NCBI GenBank assembly: GCA_013288645.1
Contig: JABDBL010000001.1
Location: 62,001-126,000, forward strand
Length of the DNA: 64,000 nucleotides
Source: Candidatus Melainabacteria bacterium
GTDB lineage: Bacteria; Cyanobacteriota; Vampirovibrionia; Obscuribacterales; Obscuribacteraceae
Reading direction: 5' to 3'
In this document: piece after piece, positions 17,505-26,731 of the stretch
Position numbering within the stretch: the stretch's first letter is position 1
Layout: each line of letters starts with the position of its first letter
Program-made: the position numbers and the translations under genes
The notes under the pieces: generated by a model
What the model saw: the letters and a program-made list of their open reading frames with translations, nothing else
The model's database searches: none
Told to the model about the DNA's origin: nothing

Positions 17505-20450
17505 ATGGATAAATTGATTAAGACTCTGGACAAGAAGCAATTGCCTGTTCTTCTTGTTCTTATTTCGTATATGTTGCAAGGAGTTGCATCACTAATCTAC
17601 CAGGTTAGTTGGGAGCAGGCAATGGAAAGTACTGTCGGTATGGCTCTGCCGACAATGGCTATTATTGTTTGCATATTTTTTTTGGGTATGGGATTGGGAG
17701 CTTATGTATTCAGCAAAGCTTGGTTAAGCCCCAAATGGGCAGGACAATTGTTCATCATCAATCAAATTTCTCTTGTCCTATTTGGACTTGTTTTTGTTGC
17801 CATAGAAGGACTTGGATTTATTTGTTTTTTAACAACACGGTCTGAACAATGGCTTTTGCTCATTTATCTTTTGCGAATAATTACTCTGGGGCTGTTTTTG
17901 TTAGTACCAGCCTTTTTTATTGGGGCGGCTTTCCCTCTACTAAATAAATCTAAACCTCTAATGTCTTCCTCTGGTAAGGCAGAGAAGCTTTATTTGGCTA
18001 ACTTATCGGGCTGTCTGATAGGAGCAATTTTGGTAGGTTTTATAATGCTGCCAAACTTTGGTCTTGTAGAATGCACAATGTTTGCTTTGTTATTGAACTT
18101 ATTCTCTTTGCTGCTTTTTGCTTTAGCGGCGAGTATACCGACGCCTCAAGTGGAGGCCGAAATTCCTCAGTTTATTTTGCAACCGGCTCAGTTAAATTCA
18201 CAAAAAGTGGAAATCAAGCAAAACGGCCAGAAAAATAAGAAATTGTTGGTATTAGCTATTATGGCAGCCGCCTTTTTCAATATGATTTTGGAATTATTAT
18301 TCATGCGTTTGTCTGTTTTATTTATTGGTTCTAGCGCTTTTGCCTTTTCTCTTGTTTGCGCTATGCAATTATTTGCTCTTGCTTGTGGTTCTTTGGTGGC
18401 CAATTTTTCTTATAAACAAAAAAGCGAAAACTTTTGGCATTTATTTGTATTTTTATATTTTTTTGCTTCTGCGTGGCTTTTTATAGAAATTTTGTTTTTT
18501 CCAAATTTATCCAAATTTATCTCGATGATAACGGGTTTTTGTATAAACTATTTGGCTTTGTCGCCTTTTCTATCTTTTTTTCTTAGCCATTCAATAAGTC
18601 TCTTATTGCTTATGTTTGTACCTTGTTTTTGTTTGGGTGCCACTTTGCCGTTTTATTTTCAATTGAGACATTTATATCCGCAATCGGTGCCCATAAGATC
18701 ATCTTATGCTTATGCCTTAAATCTTTTTGCTTCCGTAGCAGGATGCTTTAGCGGCGGGGTTTTAGTCTTTCCGATTTTTAGCACAATTACTGATTATGCT
18801 ATTTGCTCAACATTTACTCTTAGTGCAGCGGCAATTTTTTGTGTTGGTTTAGTGCTTTATATTTTCGGTCCTTTGCAAAATAGAGAGAATAAACTGACTG
18901 ATTTATATGCTGCGATAATAGCTATAATTGTTTTAGGTCTTTGCTATTGGACATTGTCTAAGCGCCCCCTTTTGACAAATGTTGGGGAGATTATTTTTTA
19001 CAAAGAAGGCCTAAATTCTACTGTTTCTTTGTCGGCTAATGAAAAAGAAAATCTTGTTCGTTTGCAAACGGATGGTCAGACAGAGGCTACATTACCGCTG
19101 AATGGAAGTCTACCAGCTGTGATGAGCGATGAGACCACGCAAATTTTGTTAGGACTTTTGCCAAATGTGTTTTCTTTGCATGAACCTAAGACAGGATTTT
19201 TGCTTGGTTTTGGTAGCGGTGTTACCGCTCAAGCTATTCTAGCTAATCGGGAACTCGAAGAGTTAACCGCAGCTGAATTAGAGCCTGCTGTTATCATTGC
19301 TGCTCAACGTTTGCAGCGGTATTTGCCTGATAGGCGTCTCAATATTAAAATAAGAGATGGGCGCAATCTTCTTTCTATGCTTAAGCATTCCTATGACATT
19401 ATTGTGTCGCAACCTGGTGAACCATGGAGAAGTTCTTCTAGATATCTTTACACACTTGAATTTTGGCAATTAGTTAAGTCTCGCTTGCGAATAGATGGTG
19501 TTTTTTGTCAATGGTTTCCACTTTATGCTATTGATAAAGGCAATTTATTGAATCTATGTTATACATTTGCCAGTGTTTTTCCTGACACTTTTGTCATTAG
19601 AACAAAAAATGCTGGAGAATTGATTTTGCTTGCTTTTAATTCTGATTCTAATAGAAAAACCAGTGAGCAGGCGATAATATCGACAATGGTAGAAAATGCC
19701 ATTCAACGCTGTAAGTCGGGAGAAATCAAGCGAAATTTAGTGAGGCTAGGTTTTGATGATTTGCCGGCTTTACTATCAACTTTTAGGTTAAGTCCAGGAA
19801 CTTTTAAGCAGTGGATGCTTGCTAATAAACAGGCTGCTAATGAGATTTTTCAGTTCAACAAAGATAATTTTCCTTTCGTTCAATACAGATTGCAATCTTT
19901 AATCCTCCACCGTGGAATTAGCATAGACAGGTCGGTAGATGAGGCAGTACCTACCAATTCAGCGAGCGCTTTGTCAGTGTCTGCCTTCTTTCTGAGCTAC
20001 AATAAATTGGCGGAAGATAATTTTAATGAATTTTCTACAGTCTCAGAGCGACTGAAAGAGGCTAAACAATTAATTGCCAAACACGATTTAACCGGTGCGG
20101 CTATATGCTTAAACAATGTGCTTGAGCAGCAAGCAAATAACTTTGAAGCACGTTTTATATTGGGAAAGATATTCTGTCATTTAAATAAAGAGCAACAAGG
20201 TTTGTTGCAAATAAAACGGGCAAGCAAAATAGACACTAAAAATGCTATGCCCAATCTTTATGTTGCTCTTTTATACGCTTTGAAAAATGACTGGCCAATG
20301 GCCCAGAATAATCTTTTGATCTTAGAAAAAAAATCATGTAATGATCCAGATGTGCGTTATTTAGCAGATCAAATTCGTAAGAGGCGCAAGTTGGACAAGA
20401 ATAATAGCAAGATAAAGCTGCTTATGCTTAAGTGTCATTATCCAATTTAA
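17505..20450 (+). CDS. Membrane-embedded spermidine synthase-like protein with TPR tail
   Basis: A 981-residue fusion. Residues 1-480 hold about twelve or more hydrophobic helices; the start (VASLIYQVSWEQAM, FFLGMGLGAYVF) matches membrane-fused spermidine synthases. Residues about 560-730 form a Rossmann methyltransferase-like domain: GFLLGFGSGVTAQAIL, TAAELEPAVI, DIIVSQPGEPW. Residues about 840-960 hold TPR repeats (ARFILGKIFCHLNKEQQGL). True spermidine synthases transfer an aminopropyl group from decarboxylated SAM to putrescine. Here the usual GGxDG motif and the Asp of the acceptor site are altered, so aminopropyl transfer is uncertain. The gene overlaps the convergent J-like gene by 23 bases. 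Confidence 0.75.
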   Translation: MDKLIKTLDKKQLPVLLVLISYMLQGVASLIYQVSWEQAMESTVGMALPTMAIIVCIFFLGMGLGAYVFSKAWLSPKWAGQLFIINQISLVLFGLVFVAIEGLGFICFLTTRSEQWLLLIYLLRIITLGLFLLVPAFFIGAAFPLLNKSKPLMSSSGKAEKLYLANLSGCLIGAILVGFIMLPNFGLVECTMFALLLNLFSLLLFALAASIPTPQVEAEIPQFILQPAQLNSQKVEIKQNGQKNKKLLVLAIMAAAFFNMILELLFMRLSVLFIGSSAFAFSLVCAMQLFALACGSLVANFSYKQKSENFWHLFVFLYFFASAWLFIEILFFPNLSKFISMITGFCINYLALSPFLSFFLSHSISLLLLMFVPCFCLGATLPFYFQLRHLYPQSVPIRSSYAYALNLFASVAGCFSGGVLVFPIFSTITDYAICSTFTLSAAAIFCVGLVLYIFGPLQNRENKLTDLYAAIIAIIVLGLCYWTLSKRPLLTNVGEIIFYKEGLNSTVSLSANEKENLVRLQTDGQTEATLPLNGSLPAVMSDETTQILLGLLPNVFSLHEPKTGFLLGFGSGVTAQAILANRELEELTAAELEPAVIIAAQRLQRYLPDRRLNIKIRDGRNLLSMLKHSYDIIVSQPGEPWRSSSRYLYTLEFWQLVKSRLRIDGVFCQWFPLYAIDKGNLLNLCYTFASVFPDTFVIRTKNAGELILLAFNSDSNRKTSEQAIISTMVENAIQRCKSGEIKRNLVRLGFDDLPALLSTFRLSPGTFKQWMLANKQAANEIFQFNKDNFPFVQYRLQSLILHRGISIDRSVDEAVPTNSASALSVSAFFLSYNKLAEDNFNEFSTVSERLKEAKQLIAKHDLTGAAICLNNVLEQQANNFEARFILGKIFCHLNKEQQGLLQIKRASKIDTKNAMPNLYVALLYALKNDWPMAQNNLLILEKKSCNDPDVRYLADQIRKRRKLDKNNSKIKLLMLKCHYPI

Positions 20451-21063
20451 GCAAAGTAGGATTTTTTAAATAGCCTGATGCGAGAAGCACCTCTTTAAAA
20501 TTGCGATTTGTTATGTTTACTTCAGTCATAACGTTTACAAATTGCGTGAGTGTGATTTCGCCAGCGCGTATGAGAATCTGTCCAGTAAGAACTGCTTGCA
20601 ATTGCTTTTCGGTAAGAAAATCTTGTTTTACTAAGAAGCGGCCGAATTGCATTTCTGGCATAGCTTTGTGCATATCGCATGCAATGGTAAGCTCTGCTTG
20701 TTCTAAAAGTCCAACTGCTTGCAATAATTCTCCAATGCGCCAAGAAGGATATTTTGATTTTGGTCCTGTTCCTAGAGCGTAAGCAATTGAACTTGGTTCG
20801 TATTCCTCGTTTGTATCATTTGTTATAATACCTAAAGAGCGTAAATCATAATCAGTCCGACAATCTGGATCGATTAAGATATCATGAGAAACCCAGAGTG
20901 TTCTCAGCTCATCCATTAATTGATCTGACTTTTGCCCACTTTTAATTTTGCGTAATAGAGAGCCGACTAGTCTCAAAAAATGCTTATGAACTGTTTGAGA
21001 AGAAGAGTCTTTTTCGACTCCCAGCTCTTTGTAAATATCAATGGCCTTCGAATCTTCGTTCAC
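20428..21063 (-). CDS. Degenerate J-domain protein with MshEN-like C-terminus
   Basis: A 211-residue cytoplasmic protein. Residues 5-75 (DIYKELGVEKDSSSQTVHKH, then DPDCRTDYDLRSLGI) read like a J domain, but the HPD motif that activates DnaK is absent. Residues 105-210 contain WRIGELLQAVGLLEQAEL and FGRFLVKQDFLTEKQLQAVL, tandem motifs like the GspE/MshE N-terminal helical repeats that bind c-di-GMP in some ATPases. The combined function is unknown, perhaps a scaffold or sensor. The neighbour at 21074 starts its stop codon only 10 bases upstream, so the two are likely co-transcribed. Confidence 0.55.
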   Translation of the reverse strand: MNEDSKAIDIYKELGVEKDSSSQTVHKHFLRLVGSLLRKIKSGQKSDQLMDELRTLWVSHDILIDPDCRTDYDLRSLGIITNDTNEEYEPSSIAYALGTGPKSKYPSWRIGELLQAVGLLEQAELTIACDMHKAMPEMQFGRFLVKQDFLTEKQLQAVLTGQILIRAGEITLTQFVNVMTEVNITNRNFKEVLLASGYLKNPTLLKLDNDT

Positions 21064-21073
21064 ATTGCCTCGA

Positions 21074-21964
21074 CTATGCTACCGATTTTTCTTCGACTAA
21101 CCAACCTTCAGCTGCTGCTTGGAAATAGGCGTTTTGCCAATCATGGTCAATCAGTAATTCAAGCATGCGTCGACGAGAAGCAAAAACGTAGCGTGCACGG
21201 TTAGTTAAAGCAGTTACATCAACAAAGTTTTCTGCAAAGATAACATGATCTAGTTGCCGATACCAGTCGTTACTAATGGGCGCCACTATATCTGCCACCA
21301 TTGTTCCAGCATCAAGGTTTATTGGATCCCTTTTGCTATGAGCAGGAAAATATAAGGTATATATTCGACTATCAAAGCCGAGGCATTCCAAGTTGCCGAA
21401 AATGGCTCCAGATTCGTTCTTTATTTCAAAGCCAGATGCACTATAAGCCCTTAGCTCTTCTTCGAAGACTCTGCGCAAAGTTTCGCTTACTACTGAAACG
21501 TGTGGTTCTAAGAGCCACATTGATGCAGTGGGCAAATAAGATTTTGATGATAGGAAACGCCAATTACCCGCTTGAAACCGCACAGTATATTGGTGTGAGT
21601 TAGCCCAAGCACAGACCACCACACTTTTCCAGAGATCATTATCTTGATAAACTTCAGCGTAATTTATTTTAAACCATTTTTCCCAATTGTCATAGGTCTC
21701 ATGTGGGCTGGAATGCTTTCTTAAACCTTCACGCCATTCTTGTTCATCCGGCAGAGGATCTTCAGCGTGGAAAAACTCTTCCCAGTAAGCTATTAACACC
21801 GCTGGTTCAAGGGTGAAGCTTTCTAAACGGCCAAATTCTTCGTGCCAGAGTCGCCGTACTAATTTGAGTGATTCCTCACAGCGGGAGTAAGGATTAGAGT
21901 CTTTGAACTGACTGTCATGCCTTATCCAATCTATACTGGCTCTAATTAAGAAGATTGGCAGCAT
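21074..21964 (-). CDS. Hypothetical protein, unknown family
   Basis: A 296-residue soluble protein with many aromatic and acidic residues and no signal peptide or membrane helix after the first few hydrophobic residues. No catalytic motif is recognised. Landmarks are LVRRLWHEEFGRL, YDNWEKWFKINYAEVY and IYTLYFPAHSKRDPINL. The C-terminus (FASRRRMLELLIDHDWQNAYFQ) could be helical. It is followed after 10 bases by the J-like gene, suggesting one operon. Base composition matches neighbours, so it appears native rather than newly acquired. Confidence 0.6.
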   Translation of the reverse strand: MLPIFLIRASIDWIRHDSQFKDSNPYSRCEESLKLVRRLWHEEFGRLESFTLEPAVLIAYWEEFFHAEDPLPDEQEWREGLRKHSSPHETYDNWEKWFKINYAEVYQDNDLWKSVVVCAWANSHQYTVRFQAGNWRFLSSKSYLPTASMWLLEPHVSVVSETLRRVFEEELRAYSASGFEIKNESGAIFGNLECLGFDSRIYTLYFPAHSKRDPINLDAGTMVADIVAPISNDWYRQLDHVIFAENFVDVTALTNRARYVFASRRRMLELLIDHDWQNAYFQAAAEGWLVEEKSVA

Positions 21965-22024
21965 GTCTAGATCCTCGACTAAATTTCACAACGGGTCATA
22001 ACTGTCTTATATTAACTCAATTAC

Positions 22025-23770
22025 TCATTTTGGTGCAGGCAATTCGGACAAATGTGATTTGCTTAACGGATATGCTTGTCGTTTAGTTTGCGCTATAAAT
22101 TCGCGGGCGCCAGCAATTTTTTTTGCGTAATTTTTGTCTAAAACGTATTCAGCCAAGGGCTTTTCAAGCCGTTCGCTCCAATTGGACGCGTTACTAGTTC
22201 CGGGGCGGTTAAAACATTGTTTAGTGCCGAACAAATCGGTGATCATTAGCACCGCTAACCAGCAAGGGGTCGAGAATAAAACCTTAAAGAAAGTACAAGC
22301 TAATTCATCATTATAATTTTGTGGCGGATTGTTTTCGTCTAAATGCAAGAAACGCATAAGTCTTTGCATTTCCAGCCAGCCTTTGTGACCGTCTTTGCCG
22401 TGCCACCAATGAACAAGATTGTCGTAATAACTTGCAAGTGGTTCGTTGTCGTGGGTGCCATAGGTAGTCAAATTTAGTGCAGGTAATTGATCGCTGGGCA
22501 AAAAGGAGCGATCTAATTCATCGCGTTCAAATAAGGGTATGGAAAAGCCCGGTATGCCTAGTCTCTTTAAAGCAGGTCTTACATATTCGGGTACAAGACC
22601 TAAATCTTCGGCTATGACAATTGCCTCTGGTGCAGCTTGTAAAATTACTTTTAGTCTTGCCTCTCCTTCTTGGCAGTTAAGTAAGGCTGAGCTTTTTGTA
22701 TCGTCATTGTGTGGTTTAAATCCAGGTAAATTTCCTCCTGTAATTGTTTTTGCTTCTTCAGGGGTCAAATTGGTGAATTTTTGATTGTCTTCTGGTAGCC
22801 AAGGAAAAGCATAAATACGAAAAAAACCGAGAACATGATCCAAGCGGAATCCGTGAAAATATCTGGTCACTTGTTGAACACGGGAGTTCCACCAGCGGTA
22901 ATTTTCTTTTTCGTGAGCTAACCACTTATAAAGTGGTATTCCCCAATTCTGCCCCCAAATGGCTGTAAATTTATCTGCTTGAAAGAAGTTTTCAGGTGGG
23001 GCGCCGCCTGACCATGCTAATTCAAACAACTCTGTATTTGCCCAAACATCTGCACTATAACGACTCACGCCAAAGGGTATGTCACCTATTAGTTTGACTT
23101 GTTGTTTTTCGGCATATTCTTTAACTTTGGACCATTGTCTGTGTGTTACCCATTGAACGTATTTATAAAAGAGACAAGTCTTTTTTCTTTCAATTTGCTG
23201 GGGACGATCGATCCAAGCTCTTGCTGAATCGATATTACGTAAATCCGTTTCCCATTCAGTCCAGCGTGCATCTCCACTTTTGAGATCGACTATAGTTCTG
23301 AATAGAGCGTAGTCTTGTAGCCAGTCTTTATTATTTAACTGAAAAAGTTTAAACTCGTTATTGAGTGAAATGAAATTCTTTACTTTTGCTGATTCGTATC
23401 GAGCAAAAGCCTTTTGTAAAAGAGAATTTTTAGTAGCCTTTACCTTGGGATAATCTACTATGGCAGCAGAGGAAGTCAAGGCATCATTTAAATCTTCAGC
23501 AACTAATCCTGGTACCATATCCGGTGCTTGTTTTGAAAAGTGCATATATACTGGATCAAGTGCCATTGCACTAATAGCATTATAGGGGCTATTGTCGCCT
23601 GCAGTCTCGTTAATTGGCAGTAATTGTAAAACACCGAAATTATTAGTATGACAAAAGTCAATTGCTTCTTTCACTGCTTGAGTATCGCCGATACCTAAAT
23701 CATCTTTTGTACGCAGGGCAAAAGCGGGTACCAGAAGTCCTGCTAATTTTTTGCTTGTGTCAATTATCAT
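22025..23770 (-). CDS. malQ: 4-alpha-glucanotransferase (amylomaltase)
   Basis: A GH77 enzyme of 581 residues that transfers alpha-1,4-glucan segments between chains, remodelling maltodextrins and glycogen in the cytoplasm. Family landmarks are present in order: LQLLPINETAGDNSPYN near the N-terminus, IGDIPFGVSRYSADVWAN, the nucleophile region FRLDHVLGFFR, the acid/base region VIAEDLGLVPEYVRPAL and the third carboxylate in TYGTHDNEPLASYY. It starts four bases after the purB stop codon, so the two are probably translated from one message. Together with the debranching-type enzyme at 45 kb it suggests glycogen turnover. Confidence 0.96.
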   Translation of the reverse strand: MIIDTSKKLAGLLVPAFALRTKDDLGIGDTQAVKEAIDFCHTNNFGVLQLLPINETAGDNSPYNAISAMALDPVYMHFSKQAPDMVPGLVAEDLNDALTSSAAIVDYPKVKATKNSLLQKAFARYESAKVKNFISLNNEFKLFQLNNKDWLQDYALFRTIVDLKSGDARWTEWETDLRNIDSARAWIDRPQQIERKKTCLFYKYVQWVTHRQWSKVKEYAEKQQVKLIGDIPFGVSRYSADVWANTELFELAWSGGAPPENFFQADKFTAIWGQNWGIPLYKWLAHEKENYRWWNSRVQQVTRYFHGFRLDHVLGFFRIYAFPWLPEDNQKFTNLTPEEAKTITGGNLPGFKPHNDDTKSSALLNCQEGEARLKVILQAAPEAIVIAEDLGLVPEYVRPALKRLGIPGFSIPLFERDELDRSFLPSDQLPALNLTTYGTHDNEPLASYYDNLVHWWHGKDGHKGWLEMQRLMRFLHLDENNPPQNYNDELACTFFKVLFSTPCWLAVLMITDLFGTKQCFNRPGTSNASNWSERLEKPLAEYVLDKNYAKKIAGAREFIAQTKRQAYPLSKSHLSELPAPK

Positions 23771-23774
23771 AGCT

Positions 23775-25076
23775 CTAAGATCCTATATTTAAGCGCTGGA
23801 AAATGTGGTCGATGTTTTTGATATATGATTGAGGTTGGAAACATTCTTCAATTTCTTCTTTTGATAAGACTACAGTAATTTCTCTATCTTGGAGCAAGTT
23901 ATTTTTAAAATTACCATTCGCTTTATTCCAAACCGCCATGGCACGATCCTGGACAAGCTTGTATGCTTCTTCCCGACTCAAGCCTTTATCTATAAGTTTT
24001 AGCAAAATTGCTTGAGAGAACACTACGCCACCAAAGCGATTGAGATTTTGTTCCATATTCTTTGGGTAAATAACTAAATTTTTTACTATGCCATTTAGTC
24101 TATCGATCATAAAATCTAGCAAAATAGTTACATCAGGCATAATGACTCTTTCGACGGAACTATGGCTAATATCTCTTTCGTGCCAAAGAGTAACATTTTC
24201 CATAGCGGCAATTGCGTAGCTACGAATAAGCCTGGCTAATCCTGAAATATTTTCGCAGCCGATAGGGTTCCTTTTATGAGGCATGGCAGAGGAACCTTTT
24301 TGTCCTTCAGTAAATGCTTCTTCGACCTCCAAAACCTCGCTTTTTTGTAAGTGTCTTATTTCAGTAGCAAATTTATCAAGACTGCAAGCAATTAAAGCTA
24401 GAGTGGTGACAAAATGCGCATGCCTATCACGCTGAATTATTTGGGTTGAAACGGGTTCGACACCCAGACCAAGTAGTTGGCAAACTTTTTCTTCAATGAT
24501 CGGTGGAATATTGGCATAAGTGCCTACGGCGCCACTTATTTTACCAACTGCAATTGTTTTGATAGCTCCTTTTAAGTGCTCTTTGTGTCTGCGAATCTCG
24601 GCTAGCCAAACTGCCATTTTGAGTCCAAAAGTGATCGGTTCGGCATGCACACCATGAGATCTGCCTATTTGTAAAGTGTATTTGTGCTTTCTAGCCAAAT
24701 CAGCAATTGTATTTTCGAATTGGTCTAAATCTTCTTCAAGAAGCGCGCTAGCCTTTTTTAATTGCAGAGCAAGCCCTGTATCTAGCACATCAGAACTTGT
24801 CAGTCCAAGGTGAATATAGCGAGCTGCTTCACCAACATGCTCTTTGATGCTAGTCAAAAAAGCAATAACGTCGTGCTTAACTTCAGCCTCAATTTCTTTT
24901 ATGCGTTTTGAGTCGAATTTGGCCTTGCTTTTGATTTCTTCCCAAGCATTGTCGGGTATTTTGCCCAAGCTATTTTGAACAGAGCAAACGGCCAGTTCTA
25001 TCTCCAACCAGCATTTTAGCTTTTCTTCGTCTGTCCACAATGAAGCCATTTGCGGACGGGAATATCTATCTATCAA
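23775..25076 (-). CDS. purB: Adenylosuccinate lyase
   Basis: A 433-residue fumarase/aspartase superfamily enzyme. It cleaves fumarate from adenylosuccinate and from SAICAR in purine synthesis, in the cytoplasm. The signature loop SSAMPHKRNPIGCENISGLA is present. Other active-site regions are TSSDVLDTGLALQ and GRSHGVHAEPITFG, with the general acid/base His. The chosen start is TTG at 25076, giving the typical N-terminus MIDRYSRPQMASLW with AAGGG just upstream; an ATG nine codons inside is less likely. malQ follows after four bases. A GC-rich tandem repeat lies immediately upstream of the start. Confidence 0.97.
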   Translation of the reverse strand: MIDRYSRPQMASLWTDEEKLKCWLEIELAVCSVQNSLGKIPDNAWEEIKSKAKFDSKRIKEIEAEVKHDVIAFLTSIKEHVGEAARYIHLGLTSSDVLDTGLALQLKKASALLEEDLDQFENTIADLARKHKYTLQIGRSHGVHAEPITFGLKMAVWLAEIRRHKEHLKGAIKTIAVGKISGAVGTYANIPPIIEEKVCQLLGLGVEPVSTQIIQRDRHAHFVTTLALIACSLDKFATEIRHLQKSEVLEVEEAFTEGQKGSSAMPHKRNPIGCENISGLARLIRSYAIAAMENVTLWHERDISHSSVERVIMPDVTILLDFMIDRLNGIVKNLVIYPKNMEQNLNRFGGVVFSQAILLKLIDKGLSREEAYKLVQDRAMAVWNKANGNFKNNLLQDREITVVLSKEEIEECFQPQSYIKNIDHIFQRLNIGS

Positions 25077-25093
25077 AACCCTTCTTCATCCTT

Positions 25094-25304
25094 AGTAAGC
25101 GCTGCCTCGCCTTCGCACTGCTCGGCTCAACGCGCGTATCCTTGTCATTTCGCTGCCGGCGGCTCCTCGCAGCCGTTCGCTACACTTGCCTTTACTGCTC
25201 CTTGTAGTAAGCGCTGCCTCGCCTTCGCACTGCTCGGCTCAACGCGCTGTATACACGTTCTCGCTTCGGCCGCTTCACCAGCGTCCTCCGCTACACTGAA
25301 ATTC
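25094..25304 (+). repeat. GC-rich tandem repeat, locus 1 (two units)
   Basis: A 42-base sequence at 25094-25135 recurs without a mismatch at 25206-25247 (period 112). It begins AGTAAGCGCTGCCTCGCCTT and ends GGCTCAACGCGC. Each is followed by a less conserved GC-rich part containing CGCTTC and CGTTCGCTACAC-like words. The same unit occurs twice, inverted, at 52521-52680 with period 113. GC content is far above the surrounding DNA. No transposase or ORF of substance is associated; a 100-codon open frame here is low-complexity and judged spurious. It resembles REP-like or other small non-autonomous intergenic elements. Confidence 0.85.
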
Positions 25305-25816
25305 GTCTTAGATTCATATTCGCCTTATTTGTTGAACGATTTAAGAGCATAGCTCATTAGCAACCGGCTTTGACGTGGTGCTAATAAACCTCAAGCATAA
25401 ATCACACAATTGTTTGTTCGCAGACGACACTTTATCAGACAGTAGAGAATAGTCAAGAGCTGTGCGAGCGGAGTTTTATAATGAAACTAAAAATTACCTA
25501 ATTAGTAGTATAATGAAACCAAAATGCCTCGAAATTTGTATATATAAGCTCTGAGTTGATGAGCCCGAAAATTGTTCGGGGTGGACTATCCAAGGTATAT
25601 TTATTAGATATAGTTCATTAGCTAGAACTAATCTGACACTGAAAGACGTCAAGAGAAAGCCTGGTCTACATTTGTACGCAATGGCTTTTACTGACTAAAG
25701 TGAAAGAACTAAAGAGCAAAGACAAAGTACAATTCACAATGCAAAGCAAAGGCAGATGATGCAATCAGCGAGCAAAATAGTGCGCAGATAAAAGTAATTA
25801 GGGACGACAAATTCTT
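25305..25816. other. Intergenic, no gene recognised
   Basis: About 510 bases between the repeats and the universal stress protein gene. A short hairpin-forming stretch occurs near 25560-25585 (CCCGAAAATTGTTCGGG). No ORF, tRNA or known riboswitch was recognised. A hammerhead-like GATGAG next to it lacks the required core, so it is not called. The length suggests an uncalled RNA or regulatory region for the stress gene. Confidence 0.4.
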
Positions 25817-26704
25817 ATGAAGATACTTATTCCTATTGATGTATGGCAAGGAAACGATTCATTGGCTTCCGACCTCTCTTCTATTCTGCCTTTGGGGCAG
25901 GCGGAATTGGTTCTTGCCTATTCTATTCAGAGTGAACCGCATGTAGAAAAAATTGCCGGTAGTGGCAGTGTCGACAGTCTATATATAGAGTTAGAAAAGA
26001 AAGCAAAAAGTACATTGGAAGATTTTGCCAAGCAATTAAAACCTCTTGCCAAAAGTGTGGAAACTTGCTTTGAACATGGACCCCCAGCTAGTGTAATAGA
26101 ATCTATTGCCAAAAGAAGGAATGCAGACCTCATAGTAATCAGGGGATCGGCCATTGGTCTTTTGGAATCTACCTTTTTAGGCAATACTGTTAGCTTGGTA
26201 GTTAAACATAGTCCTTGCCCCATCTTGGTTTTGCAAGCAGGAGCAATTGTTAATCCTTTAGGCAAAGTAATAGTTGGTCTTGATGGTTCTCAATTGGCTA
26301 AGGAAGCATTGCGTAAGTTTTGTGAAACATACAAAGCTTGGTCTAAAAAAATCCAAATAGTTTTAGTAAATGTAGTATCCATACCAGGACCTTGGCGCTA
26401 TATTGCTCCATTGGAGTTTATAGCCACCCTAGAAGACAATTTAGATATGGCAGCAAAAGCTATTCTGGCTGAAGGGAAAACTATAATTGCAGAGTGTGGC
26501 TGGGAATTAAATACAAAGGAAGATAGTATGATCGTGAGATCTGGAGATCCAGCTTATGAACTTGATCGTTTAGCGAGTGAAATAAATGCTGGTTTAATTG
26601 TTGTTGCTGCGCAAGGAAAAACCGCAGTACAACATTTCTTACTAGGCAGCGTATCTGAGGCATTAGCACTCAAATCGTCTTTTCCAGTTCTTGTTTTTAA
26701 ATAA
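25817..26704 (+). CDS. Tandem universal stress protein
   Basis: A 295-residue protein made of two UspA domains (about 1-145 and 150-295). The second carries a nucleotide-binding pattern VAAQGKTAVQHFLLGSVSEA, the G-x9-GS loop seen in ATP-binding Usp proteins. The first (RGSAIGLLESTFLGNTVSLV) has GN in place of GS and may not bind ATP. Usp proteins help survival under starvation and stress by unclear means; the location is cytoplasmic. It stands alone after a long upstream region and is followed after 27 bases by the multicopper oxidase-like gene, so co-transcription is possible. Confidence 0.9.
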   Translation: MKILIPIDVWQGNDSLASDLSSILPLGQAELVLAYSIQSEPHVEKIAGSGSVDSLYIELEKKAKSTLEDFAKQLKPLAKSVETCFEHGPPASVIESIAKRRNADLIVIRGSAIGLLESTFLGNTVSLVVKHSPCPILVLQAGAIVNPLGKVIVGLDGSQLAKEALRKFCETYKAWSKKIQIVLVNVVSIPGPWRYIAPLEFIATLEDNLDMAAKAILAEGKTIIAECGWELNTKEDSMIVRSGDPAYELDRLASEINAGLIVVAAQGKTAVQHFLLGSVSEALALKSSFPVLVFK

Positions 26705-26731
26705 GGCGATGAAAACGAAAGGTGGGTTAAT

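Noticed and set aside
25097-25352. A 100-codon ORF over the repeats near purB
   Set aside because: It lies in GC-rich repeats, has low complexity, and the same repeat elsewhere is not coding.
25555-25590. Hammerhead ribozyme (GATGAG next to a hairpin)
   Set aside because: The stem-loop is not followed by the required GAAA core and the third helix is missing.
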